Shown here piece by piece: positions 11,709 to 17,803 of a DNA stretch of 17,803 nucleotides. Made by a program: the position numbers and the translations under genes. The notes under the pieces are model-generated. The model saw only the letters and a list, made by a program, of their open reading frames with translations. It ran no database searches and was not told the DNA's origin. Every line of letters starts with the position of its first letter. Position 1 is the first letter of the stretch. The stretch covers positions 1 to 17,803 of the forward strand of contig JBFGNS010000090.1 in NCBI GenBank assembly GCA_041574955.1, in the 5' to 3' direction. The DNA is from CALZJC01 sp041574955. Lineage in GTDB: Bacteria > Acidobacteriota > Thermoanaerobaculia > Multivoradales > JAHEKO01.

Positions 11709-12617
11709 ATGACCGAGTTCCTGCAGCGCTGGATGCCCATCGACGGCTCGGCGCACGGCGCCGAGCTGGACTACATGACCGGTCTCGTCCACTGGCTGAT
11801 GGCGGTGCTGTTCGTCGGCTGGGGGCTCTACTTCGTCTACGTGCTGTTCCGCTTCCGCGCCGGCCGCAACCCCAAGGCCAGCTACCAGGGAGCGCAGTCG
11901 CACTTCTCGAGCTATGTCGAGGTCAGCGTGGTGGTGGCGGAAGTAGTGCTGCTGGCGGCGTTCTCCATACCCGCCTGGGCGCGCTGGGTGACGCCGCCCG
12001 ACCCCGCCGACGATCCGCTGGTGGTCAAGGTGATCGGCGAGCAGTTCGCCTGGAACGTCCACTACCCGGGCCCGGACGGGGTGTTTGGCAAGACCGAGCC
12101 AGGGCTGGTGGACGCCGCCAACCCGGTGGGCCTCGACCGCGGCGACGCGGCGGCGGCCGACGACGTCGTCACCATCAACCAGCTCCACCTGCCGGTCGAC
12201 CGGCCGGTGACCCTGCTGCTGGGGTCGAAGGACGTCATCCACAGCTTCTTCCTGCCCACCATGCGGGTCAAGCAGGACGCCGTGCCGGGGATGGAGATCC
12301 CGATCCACTTCAAGCCGGTGATGACGACGCCGGAGGAGTCGAAGTTCCCCGCCTGCGCGGCCTCCAAGAGCTGCTGGGAGATCGCCTGCGCCCAGCTGTG
12401 CGGCCTCGGCCACTACCGGATGCGTGGCTTCTTCATGGTCCACTCGCAGGACGGCTTCGACGCCTGGATGGGTCAGCAGCTGGCGCAGCTCGCGCCGCCG
12501 GCGCCGGCGGCCGCCGCAACGCCCAACCCGGGCGAGGCCGCCCAGGCGGACTCCGCCCAGTCCGCGCCGGCCGAGGACCACTCGGGCCACGGCGGCGGCG
12601 CCGGGCACGCCCACTGA
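11709..12617 (+). CDS. ctaC: Cytochrome c oxidase subunit II (CuA, no haem c)
   Basis: The 302-residue subunit accepts electrons from cytochrome c through the CuA centre on the periplasmic face. Two membrane helices (about 25-48 and 70-90) precede the cupredoxin domain. CuA ligands are His178 (KDVIHSFFLP), Cys227, Cys231, His235 and Met238 (CAQLCGLGHYRM). An aromatic pathway segment FAWNVHYPG lies at 113-121. A Gln replaces the more usual Glu between the cysteines. Extra Cys216 and Cys222 sit in a loop before the CuA loop. The C-terminus is an Ala/Pro/Glu linker ending in a His-rich tail (His291, 294, 300, 302). There is no CxxCH, so this is an aa3, not caa3, subunit. In helix 2, Glu71 is the conserved K-pathway entry residue, with a further Glu78 seven residues on. 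The ATG directly follows the preceding stop. Confidence 0.96.
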   Translation: MTEFLQRWMPIDGSAHGAELDYMTGLVHWLMAVLFVGWGLYFVYVLFRFRAGRNPKASYQGAQSHFSSYVEVSVVVAEVVLLAAFSIPAWARWVTPPDPADDPLVVKVIGEQFAWNVHYPGPDGVFGKTEPGLVDAANPVGLDRGDAAAADDVVTINQLHLPVDRPVTLLLGSKDVIHSFFLPTMRVKQDAVPGMEIPIHFKPVMTTPEESKFPACAASKSCWEIACAQLCGLGHYRMRGFFMVHSQDGFDAWMGQQLAQLAPPAPAAAATPNPGEAAQADSAQSAPAEDHSGHGGGAGHAH

Positions 12618-12669
12618 CACCACGGCGTAGGGAGCTCGACCCCAGGCGCCACCGGCCTGCCGCCTCCGC

Positions 12670-13092
12670 ATGCTCGAGCTGACGGACCTGCCGACCGTCA
12701 ACGCCTCGCTCAACGCGGCGAGCGCGCTGCTGCTGGTTGTCGGCTACCTGCTGGTCCGGCGGCGGCGGCTCGCCGCCCACCGGGCGGTGATGCTGGCGGC
12801 GTTCGCCTGCTCGACGCTCTTCTTGGTGAGCTACCTCGTCTACCACTTCCAGGTCGGCTCGGTGCGCTTCCAGGGCACCGGCGCCGTCCGCACGCTCTAC
12901 TTCGCCGTGCTCCTGAGCCATACGGTGCTGGCGGCGGCGGTGCCGTTCCTGGCGGTGATCACGCTGGTCAGGGCGCTACGCGAGCGGTTCGACCGGCACC
13001 GGGCGATCGCCCGCTGGACGCTGCCGATCTGGCTCTACGTCTCGGCCACCGGCGTGGCGGTCTACTGGATGCTCTACCGCATGGCGCCTTAG
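12670..13092 (+). CDS. DUF420 membrane protein (CtaM-like oxidase assembly factor)
   Basis: The 140-residue protein with four predicted membrane helices matches the DUF420 family. Characteristic parts are LPTVNASLNAASALLLVVGYLL, the basic loop RRRRLAAHRAVMLAAFACSTLFL, SYLVYHFQVGSVRFQG, the His-containing helix LSHTVLAAAVPFLAV, and RHRAIARWTLPIWLYVSATGV. The family's conserved histidines (AAHR, VYHF, LSHT, DRHR) are all present. In Gram-positives the homologue CtaM is needed for aa3 oxidase activity, probably in haem or metal insertion. Location at the end of cox unit 2 agrees with that. The ATG at 12670 has no clear Shine-Dalgarno. The gap of 52 nt after subunit II holds no strong structure. 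Confidence 0.9.
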   Translation: MLELTDLPTVNASLNAASALLLVVGYLLVRRRRLAAHRAVMLAAFACSTLFLVSYLVYHFQVGSVRFQGTGAVRTLYFAVLLSHTVLAAAVPFLAVITLVRALRERFDRHRAIARWTLPIWLYVSATGVAVYWMLYRMAP

Positions 13093-13130
13093 GCGGCCCG
13101 CGGCGCCCCACCCTCCGGCTGGTTGCGGCG

Positions 13131-14291
13131 TCAGCGGCCGGGCTCGTCGAACGGCAGAGCGGGCTCGCCGGTGAGCTCGTCGGTGACGTCGTCGGCGGGC
13201 TCGTCGGTTTCGCTTCCAGCGCTGGGCTCGGGCGCTGTGCCGGAGCTGGCCTGCGGCGCGCCCTCCGGGTAGCCGCCACTCCCCGGCTCGGGCTCGGCCC
13301 CGGCCTCGAGCGGGCCGGCCTCCTCGCGCTCTCCCTCGAGCCCGCCCAGGTGGACGAAGCGCCCAAGGGCGCGGATCCAGGGCAGCTCCTCGCCGCCGCC
13401 GCGCGCCTGCTCGAGCTGGTTGAGCTTCGAGTCCAGGTCGTCGAGAGCGTGCAGCACGAACGCCTCGGGCGTCATCGGCACCACCGGCGAGCTGAACTCG
13501 AGCCGGCCCTGGTGCGACAGCACCAGGTGCTCGAGCTGCAGCTGGAGGTCGGCTGGAAAGCCGGCGATCGCCGCGCACCGCTCGCGCAGCAGGTCGCGGC
13601 CGAGCACCACGTGCCCCACCAGCCGGCCGGTCAGGGTGTAGTCGTTGGCCGGCATGGCGCCCAGCTCGTCGAGCTTGCCGAGGTCGTGGAACAGCACGCC
13701 GACGAGCACCAGGTCGCGGTCGATCCTCGGGAAGTGGTCGCACACCGCCACCGCCAGCTCGGCCATCGACACCACGTGCTCGAGCAGCCCGCCGCGGTAG
13801 GCGTGGTGGATCGACTTGGCGGCCGGGTGCTCGCGCAGCCGGGCGCCGTGCGCCGCCAGCGTTTCATCCGCCAGCCGCCGGAGCACCGGACGGTCGATGC
13901 GCTCGGCGAGCAGCCGCTCGAGTCTCGCCCAGAGGTCGTCGATGTCCTCGGTGGTCGACGGCACCAGCCGGGCCTCGTCGAAGCCGTGGCGGCGGTCCTC
14001 CTCGGTGGCCCGCCGGCACTCGACGACGTTCACCTGGAGCTGGTCGCGATAGCGCTTGACCAGCCCCTTGAAGGCCACGAACTGGTGCGCCTCGAACCGG
14101 TTGCCGAGCGCCGGCGAGTCGGACCACACCTTGCCCGAGATCGAGCCGGTGGCGTCCTGCAGCATCAGGTCGAGGTAGTCGCGGCCGTTGCGGTCCTGGC
14201 GCAGCTCCTTGCGGGCGAGCAGCGCGAAACCGACGATCGTGTCGCCCTCCTGCCATTCGGCGATCGGGACGTTCTTGCGCGAGGCGGCCAT
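13131..14291 (-). CDS. YhaM-like 3'-5' exonuclease (OB fold + HD domain)
   Basis: From ATG 14291 the protein has 386 residues. Residues 15-95 form an OB-fold nucleic-acid-binding domain (LLARKELRQDRNGRDYLDLMLQD-type start, GKVWSD, VAFKGLVKRYRDQLQVNV). Residues 160-310 form an HD metal-dependent phosphohydrolase domain: HHAYRGGLLEHVVSMA (His172), LFHDLGKL (His202-Asp203), GHVVLGRDLL (His227), LVLSHQG (His260) and LHALDDLDSK. This matches YhaM/CBF1-type exonucleases, which trim RNA or single-stranded DNA. After about residue 320 a Glu/Pro/Gly/Ser-rich acidic tail of about 65 residues replaces the usual end. An ATG at 14396 is upstream of the predicted promoter, so 14291 is preferred although no Shine-Dalgarno is evident. 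Cytoplasmic. Confidence 0.88.
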   Translation of the reverse strand: MAASRKNVPIAEWQEGDTIVGFALLARKELRQDRNGRDYLDLMLQDATGSISGKVWSDSPALGNRFEAHQFVAFKGLVKRYRDQLQVNVVECRRATEEDRRHGFDEARLVPSTTEDIDDLWARLERLLAERIDRPVLRRLADETLAAHGARLREHPAAKSIHHAYRGGLLEHVVSMAELAVAVCDHFPRIDRDLVLVGVLFHDLGKLDELGAMPANDYTLTGRLVGHVVLGRDLLRERCAAIAGFPADLQLQLEHLVLSHQGRLEFSSPVVPMTPEAFVLHALDDLDSKLNQLEQARGGGEELPWIRALGRFVHLGGLEGEREEAGPLEAGAEPEPGSGGYPEGAPQASSGTAPEPSAGSETDEPADDVTDELTGEPALPFDEPGR

Positions 14292-14349
14292 GGCGGCGAC
14301 GGCGGCGGCAGGCGGGGAGCTGAGGTCGGCGGCCGGCGCCGGCCTCGAC

Positions 14350-14379
14350 ACTATAGAGTCAGCCCGCGACGAATGCCAG
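14350..14379 (-). promoter_or_regulatory. Candidate promoter of the YhaM-like gene (CTGGCA-18-TATAGT)
   Basis: On the - strand CTGGCA (14379-14374) and TATAGT (14355-14350, five of six -10 bases) are spaced 18 bp. Transcription would start near 14343, leaving about 50 nt before the ATG at 14291 and excluding the more upstream ATG at 14396. The reverse reading TATAGA/TAGAGT could also act toward the divergent VWA gene, but lacks a -35. Confidence 0.5.
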
Positions 14380-14427
14380 GTGCGGCGGCACCCCATCTGG
14401 CAGCGGGATTGCTAGACGGGACGGCCA

Positions 14428-16962
14428 ATGGGGGAGCGCATGCGTCTGAAGCCCGGCACCGGAGCCGTGATCCTGTTGCTTGCGCTGCCGGTGGCCTCGG
14501 GCTCGGGCGACGCGCCCGCCCCGGCCTCCTGGCCCGAGCCGCAGCGGGCGTTTGTCGAGGACGGCGCCGGGCTGCTGCTCGGCGAGGAGCAGCGCGCCGA
14601 GCTGGCGGCGCTCGACGAGGCCGGACGCGGCGGGTTCATCGAGGCGTTTCTCGCCGATCCGCTGCCCGACACGCCGCAAAACGAGCTGGTCGAGGGAATC
14701 GACCGCCGCCAGCGGCTGGTGCGCTCCGAGTTCCTGGGCCTGCTCGACGCGCGCGCCCGGGTGCTGTTCCTGCACGGTGCGCCGGCCGAGCGGCTCGAGA
14801 TCGAGTGCGGCCAGACCTTCGTGCCGCTCGAGATCTGGCGTTACGGTGAGGGCGGGCCGGCGCCGCCTCTGGTGCTGTACAAGCCGGCGCCCGACAGCCC
14901 CTACCGGCTGTGGCTGCCGGTCGAGTCGAAGCGCGCGCTCTACAGCTCCGAGATGCAGTACTGGCTCGAGCAGTGGGAGGAGCTGCGCGGCCTGATCCGC
15001 GCCAAGCGGTTCGACCTGCAGACCTGCCCCGACACGCCGCGGGTGGACGAGGCCACCGGCATCGACGGGCTGCGCGGCTACCGCCGCCAGCGCCCCACCA
15101 ACCAGCAGCTGATCGACGTGCTGAAGCCGCCCGCCGACCTGGCGGCGTGGGCGCAGCGCGCCGCGGCCACACCGCTGCCCGAGGCGCCGCTCGACCTCGA
15201 GGTGGCGGACGTCGAGGTGCTGTTCCCGGACTGGCAGCGCCAGCGCATCGTCACCCGCATCCTGGTGACCCTGCCCGAAAACGTGGCGCTCGAGCCGGCG
15301 GCCGAGCTGGAGAAGCCGGAGCTCCAGGTCGGGGTCGACGGGCTGCTCGAGAACCGCGGCCGCGAGTTCGAGCGGTTCCGGCTGCGCTTCAAGCTGCCGC
15401 CCGACGCCGGCGGGCCGCTGGCGCTGGCCATCGAGCGGCCGCTCAGGCCGCACGAGCGGTTCGTGGCGCGGCTCCGGCTGCGCGACGAGGTGGGCGGTGC
15501 CGAGGCCTACGTCAACCTGGCGTTCCAGGTGCCGGCCGAGCCGCGGCCGGTGGAGGAGCCGGAGGTGCCCGAGCAGGTGATCGTCGCGCTCGGCGAGGAG
15601 CTCAAGCTGAAGCGGGTGGCCGGCCGCGACAGCCTGCTGCTGGTGCCGCCCGAGACCGACGTGGTGGTCGGGCTGTGGCGCGCCGAGGCGCTGGTCACCG
15701 GTGAGAGCATCCAGAAGGTGGTGTTCCTGGTCGACGACCAGCCGCAGCTCACCCGCAACAGCCCGCCGTTCTCGGCCGAGCTCAGGCTGTCCAACTTCCC
15801 GGTCGAGCAGCTGGTGCGGGTCGAGGGCTACGACGCTGACGGCGAGTTGGTGGCGGCCGACGAGATCATCATCAACCAGGCGCGCGGCGCGCTCGCCATC
15901 CGCATCGTCGAGCCGCGGCGGGGCCGCGGCGTCAGCGGCACGGTCGAGGCCCGCGCCGAGATCACCGTGCCCGAGGAGCGCCGGGTGGAGTCGGTGGAGT
16001 TCGTGCTCAACGAGCAGCTCGTCGCCAGCCTGTCCAAGCCGCCCTGGCAGGCGCGGGTGGAGGTGCCGGCGGGCGGCGAGATCGCCTACCTCACCGCGGT
16101 GGTGACGCTCGACGACGGCAGCCGCGCCGAGGACGTACGGTTCTTGAACACGCCCGACTACTTCGACGAGGTCGAGGTCAACCTGAAGGAGCTGTACACC
16201 ACGGTGACCGACCGGAGCGGCCGCCTGGTCAAGGACCTGACGGTCGAGGAGTTCGAGGTCTTCGAGGACGGCCGGCGCCAGAATATCTCCAAGTTCGAGC
16301 TGGTGCGCGACCTGCCGCTGACCATCGGCATCGCCATCGACACCTCGGGCTCGATGGTGTCGTCGCTGCCCGAGGCGCAGCAGGCGGCGGTCGATTTCCT
16401 GCGCAGCATCATGAAGCAGAGCGACCGGGCGTTCGTGCTCGGCTTTTCCGACCAGCCGTACCTGCTGATGCCGCCGACCGACGACGTCAGCGCGCTCGAG
16501 GGCAGCTTGAGCGGCCTGCGCTCGCTCGGCTACACCACGCTGCACGACGCCATCGTCACCGCGCTCTACTACTTCCGCGGCGTGCGCGGTCAGCGCGCCC
16601 TGATCCTGCTGTCCGACGGCGACGACACGGCCAGCGGCGTGCCGTTCCGCGACGCCATGGAGTACGCCAGGAGGAGCGGCGTGGCGGTCTACAGCGTCGG
16701 GCTCGACGTCGACCGGCTGGAGGTCGGAATCCGTCGCAAGCTGACCCAGCTGGCCGAGGAGTCGGGCGGTCGCGCCTTCTTCATCAGCCGGGCGGAGGAG
16801 CTGGCGGGGGTCTACAGCGAGGTGGAGGAGGAGCTCAGGAGCCAGTACCTGCTGGCCTACACCTCCGACCGCCCGGACAGCGACGGCGCCTTCCGGCAGG
16901 TCGAGGTGAAGGTGCGCGGCGGCAAGCTCAAGGCGCGCACCACCCGCGGCTACTACCCGTGA
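14428..16962 (+). CDS. Secreted GWxTD-like + VWA-domain protein (Acidobacterial VWFA-related type)
   Basis: The 844-residue protein begins with a signal peptide (VILLLALPVASG, about 13-27 from ATG 14428). The in-frame ATG at 14440 is an equally good start, with GGGGAG close before it. Residues about 35-140 resemble the GWxTD domain (FIEAFLADPLPDTPQNELVEGI, RARVLFLHGAPAE, EIWRYGEG), although GWxTD itself is not readable. Residues 235-580 are beta-rich, Ig-like modules with two RVVF/FVLN-type repeats. The C-terminal third is a VWA domain of the Acidobacterial VWFA-related type. It has VTDRSGRLVKDLTVEEFEVFEDGRRQ before the MIDAS motif Asp638-Thr-Ser-Gly-Ser, then YTTLHDAI and LLSDGDDT. It is probably a periplasmic or surface protein binding partners through a metal ion. 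It overlaps the next gene (GTGA at 16959). Confidence 0.88.
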   Translation: MGERMRLKPGTGAVILLLALPVASGSGDAPAPASWPEPQRAFVEDGAGLLLGEEQRAELAALDEAGRGGFIEAFLADPLPDTPQNELVEGIDRRQRLVRSEFLGLLDARARVLFLHGAPAERLEIECGQTFVPLEIWRYGEGGPAPPLVLYKPAPDSPYRLWLPVESKRALYSSEMQYWLEQWEELRGLIRAKRFDLQTCPDTPRVDEATGIDGLRGYRRQRPTNQQLIDVLKPPADLAAWAQRAAATPLPEAPLDLEVADVEVLFPDWQRQRIVTRILVTLPENVALEPAAELEKPELQVGVDGLLENRGREFERFRLRFKLPPDAGGPLALAIERPLRPHERFVARLRLRDEVGGAEAYVNLAFQVPAEPRPVEEPEVPEQVIVALGEELKLKRVAGRDSLLLVPPETDVVVGLWRAEALVTGESIQKVVFLVDDQPQLTRNSPPFSAELRLSNFPVEQLVRVEGYDADGELVAADEIIINQARGALAIRIVEPRRGRGVSGTVEARAEITVPEERRVESVEFVLNEQLVASLSKPPWQARVEVPAGGEIAYLTAVVTLDDGSRAEDVRFLNTPDYFDEVEVNLKELYTTVTDRSGRLVKDLTVEEFEVFEDGRRQNISKFELVRDLPLTIGIAIDTSGSMVSSLPEAQQAAVDFLRSIMKQSDRAFVLGFSDQPYLLMPPTDDVSALEGSLSGLRSLGYTTLHDAIVTALYYFRGVRGQRALILLSDGDDTASGVPFRDAMEYARRSGVAVYSVGLDVDRLEVGIRRKLTQLAEESGGRAFFISRAEELAGVYSEVEEELRSQYLLAYTSDRPDSDGAFRQVEVKVRGGKLKARTTRGYYP

Positions 16963-17654
16963 GCCGGTGGTGGCGGCGGGCGCCGCTCTTCGCCCTCGTG
17001 GTGGTGCTGGCGCCGGCCACCGGCGCGCTCGCCGATGGCGGCCGCCGGCTGGAGCTGGCCTTCGACCGCTTCAACGGGCTGTACGAGGACCTCGCCCCCG
17101 AGCTGGTGCCGGTCGATGCCGGCGGCGTCGGCTTGAGGTTGCGCTCGGAGCGCAACTCGGTGCGGCTGTGGCAGAACCGCATCGTGCTCATGCCGCGCGC
17201 CGCCGGCGGCCACCGGGTGGTGGCCACCGCCGAGCTCGAGGCCACGGCGGTGCTCGAGGCCGAGATGACGGTGGCCGGGATGTCGAGCGCGCTCGAGGAC
17301 GAGGTCACCGCTCCCCGCCAGCGGCTGGTGCTCGAGGGCGTGGTGGAGATCGAGCGCTTCGACGCGGGCTACCTGCTGACCGTCGTCGAGGCGCCGCCGG
17401 TGCTCGAGGTGGCGATCGACAGCCGGCTCGCCGGGCGGGTGGTCGGCGCCTGCCGGCTGGCGGTCTGGGTGGTTGGCTGCGACGCCCTGGAACGCGCTCT
17501 GTCGCGGCTCGCCCTGCCGGTGCCGCGCGCCGGCGAGCGCTTCCTGGTCGACGCCGGGCAGCTCACGCCCGACGAGCGCCGGCGGATCGAGCGCTACCTA
17601 GGCGCCAGCGGGCCGGATGTGGGTCGGCCGGCCGCTGCCCCCGGTGCCGAGTAG
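16959..17654 (+). CDS. Secreted protein of unknown function, coupled to the VWA gene
   Basis: The GTG at 16959 overlaps the VWA gene's stop. The 231-residue product has a standard signal peptide (RRAPLFALVVVLAPATGALADG) and no other membrane segment. The mature part alternates hydrophobic and charged residues as in a beta-rich fold: SVRLWQNRIVLMPRAAGGH, HRVVATAELEATAVLEAEMTVAG, RLVLEGVVEIERFDAGYLLTV and PPVLEVAIDSRLAGRVVG. Then come Cys-containing segments GACRLAVWVVGC, and an Ala/Pro-rich end. I recognise no family. Its translational coupling to the VWA protein suggests that the two act together outside the cytoplasm, for example as a complex. That is inference from gene order only. Confidence 0.7.
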   Translation: MSRWWRRAPLFALVVVLAPATGALADGGRRLELAFDRFNGLYEDLAPELVPVDAGGVGLRLRSERNSVRLWQNRIVLMPRAAGGHRVVATAELEATAVLEAEMTVAGMSSALEDEVTAPRQRLVLEGVVEIERFDAGYLLTVVEAPPVLEVAIDSRLAGRVVGACRLAVWVVGCDALERALSRLALPVPRAGERFLVDAGQLTPDERRRIERYLGASGPDVGRPAAAPGAE

Positions 17655-17657
17655 GGC

Positions 17658-17803
17658 CTACAGCTCGGCGGCCAGGCCGGCGCGGGCGGCGGCGTCGACG
17701 ATCGCCTTGTTGTCGGCGATCTGGAGCAGGAAGCGGTGGCGCACCTCGGGGTCGAGGTGGGCCGCCTTGCGCAGCACCTCCCGGTAGGCCGCCTCGAGGT
17801 GGA
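17658..17803 (-). CDS. C-terminal fragment of a - strand gene (runs off the right edge)
   Basis: Reading the - strand, a frame without stops enters at the right edge and ends at TAG (17660-17658), three bases from the stop of the convergent secreted-protein gene. It gives 48 residues, including EAAYREVLRKAAHLDPEV and RFLLQIADNKAIVDAAARAG, ending AAEL. The helical character and the 'RFL..I.DN..I...A' pattern recall the last helices of TPR-containing regulators or kinases, but the fragment is too short to name. It is called a gene because of the clean convergent junction and normal coding composition. Confidence 0.5.
   Translation of the reverse strand, partial: HLEAAYREVLRKAAHLDPEVRHRFLLQIADNKAIVDAAARAGLAAEL

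Noticed and set aside
14396..14398. Upstream ATG for the YhaM-like gene adding 35 residues
   Set aside because: It lies upstream of the TATAGT -10 box and the added residues do not resemble the family; the OB-fold region begins shortly after the ATG at 14291.
14413..14418. TAGACG as a third copy of the cox-type -10 element before the VWA gene
   Set aside because: Only 10 nt from the start codon, no TTGC-type -35 at 17 bp and no leader match.
14359..16545. 728-codon antisense frame opposite the VWA gene
   Set aside because: No start signal, composition rich in His/Arg/Leu/Gln repeats, and the VWA protein on the + strand has clear domain motifs.

Overview
The window is GC-rich, tightly packed bacterial chromosome. 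Several traits point to Acidobacteriota, possibly a Thermoanaerobaculia- or Holophagae-like lineage. They are a long secreted protein joining a GWxTD-like region to an Acidobacterial-type VWA domain, the wording of the cytochrome oxidase subunits, GTG/TTG starts that overlap the preceding stop, and very high GC. This placement is inferred from family content; no marker gene is present. I found no tRNA, rRNA, CRISPR array, insertion sequence or phage gene.

Left part (1-5164, all + strand): a mixed run of housekeeping and envelope genes. In order: the 3' part of a metal-dependent amidohydrolase, an NTF2/SnoaL-like protein, an AlkA-type DNA glycosylase, a membrane-anchored GT51-like transglycosylase with a changed catalytic residue, a beta-carbonic anhydrase, a DUF4287+DUF5655 protein, and a secreted protein with tandem CAP domains. 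Next comes a divergent pair (5198-6171): a PadR regulator (- strand) and a GNAT acetyltransferase (+). They share a 60-bp AT-rich spacer holding both promoters and a palindrome. The GNAT gene overlaps a secreted alpha/beta-hydrolase-fold protein whose three triad positions all appear replaced.

Centre (6993-13092): an aa3-type cytochrome c oxidase locus split into two + strand transcription units. Unit 1 is subunit I and subunit III. Unit 2 is subunit IV, a 67-aa membrane protein, an 86-aa CxxC membrane protein, subunit II (CuA) and a DUF420/CtaM-like assembly factor. A small secreted protein gene on the - strand (9822-10286) lies between them, with a perfect 10-bp hairpin at the convergent junction. 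Both units start with nearly the same promoter (TTGC(G/A)G, 17 bp, TAGACT). About 50 bp further on, both carry a related leader of about 46 nt. This suggests that one regulatory module was duplicated so that the two halves stay co-expressed. Subunit I keeps its haem and CuB ligands and the D-pathway residues, but has Ile where the K-pathway lysine should be, plus an extra pair of membrane helices after helix 1.

Right part (13131-17803): a YhaM-like HD exonuclease (- strand) with its own promoter, divergent from the VWA/GWxTD protein gene. That gene overlaps a gene for a secreted protein of unknown function. A - strand gene fragment runs off the right edge.

The most unusual content is the oxidase locus (twin promoter-leaders, missing K-pathway lysine, helix insertion, two small membrane proteins). 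Two proteins with altered catalytic residues are also worth checking: the hydrolase at 6168-6947 and the transglycosylase at 2273-2962.
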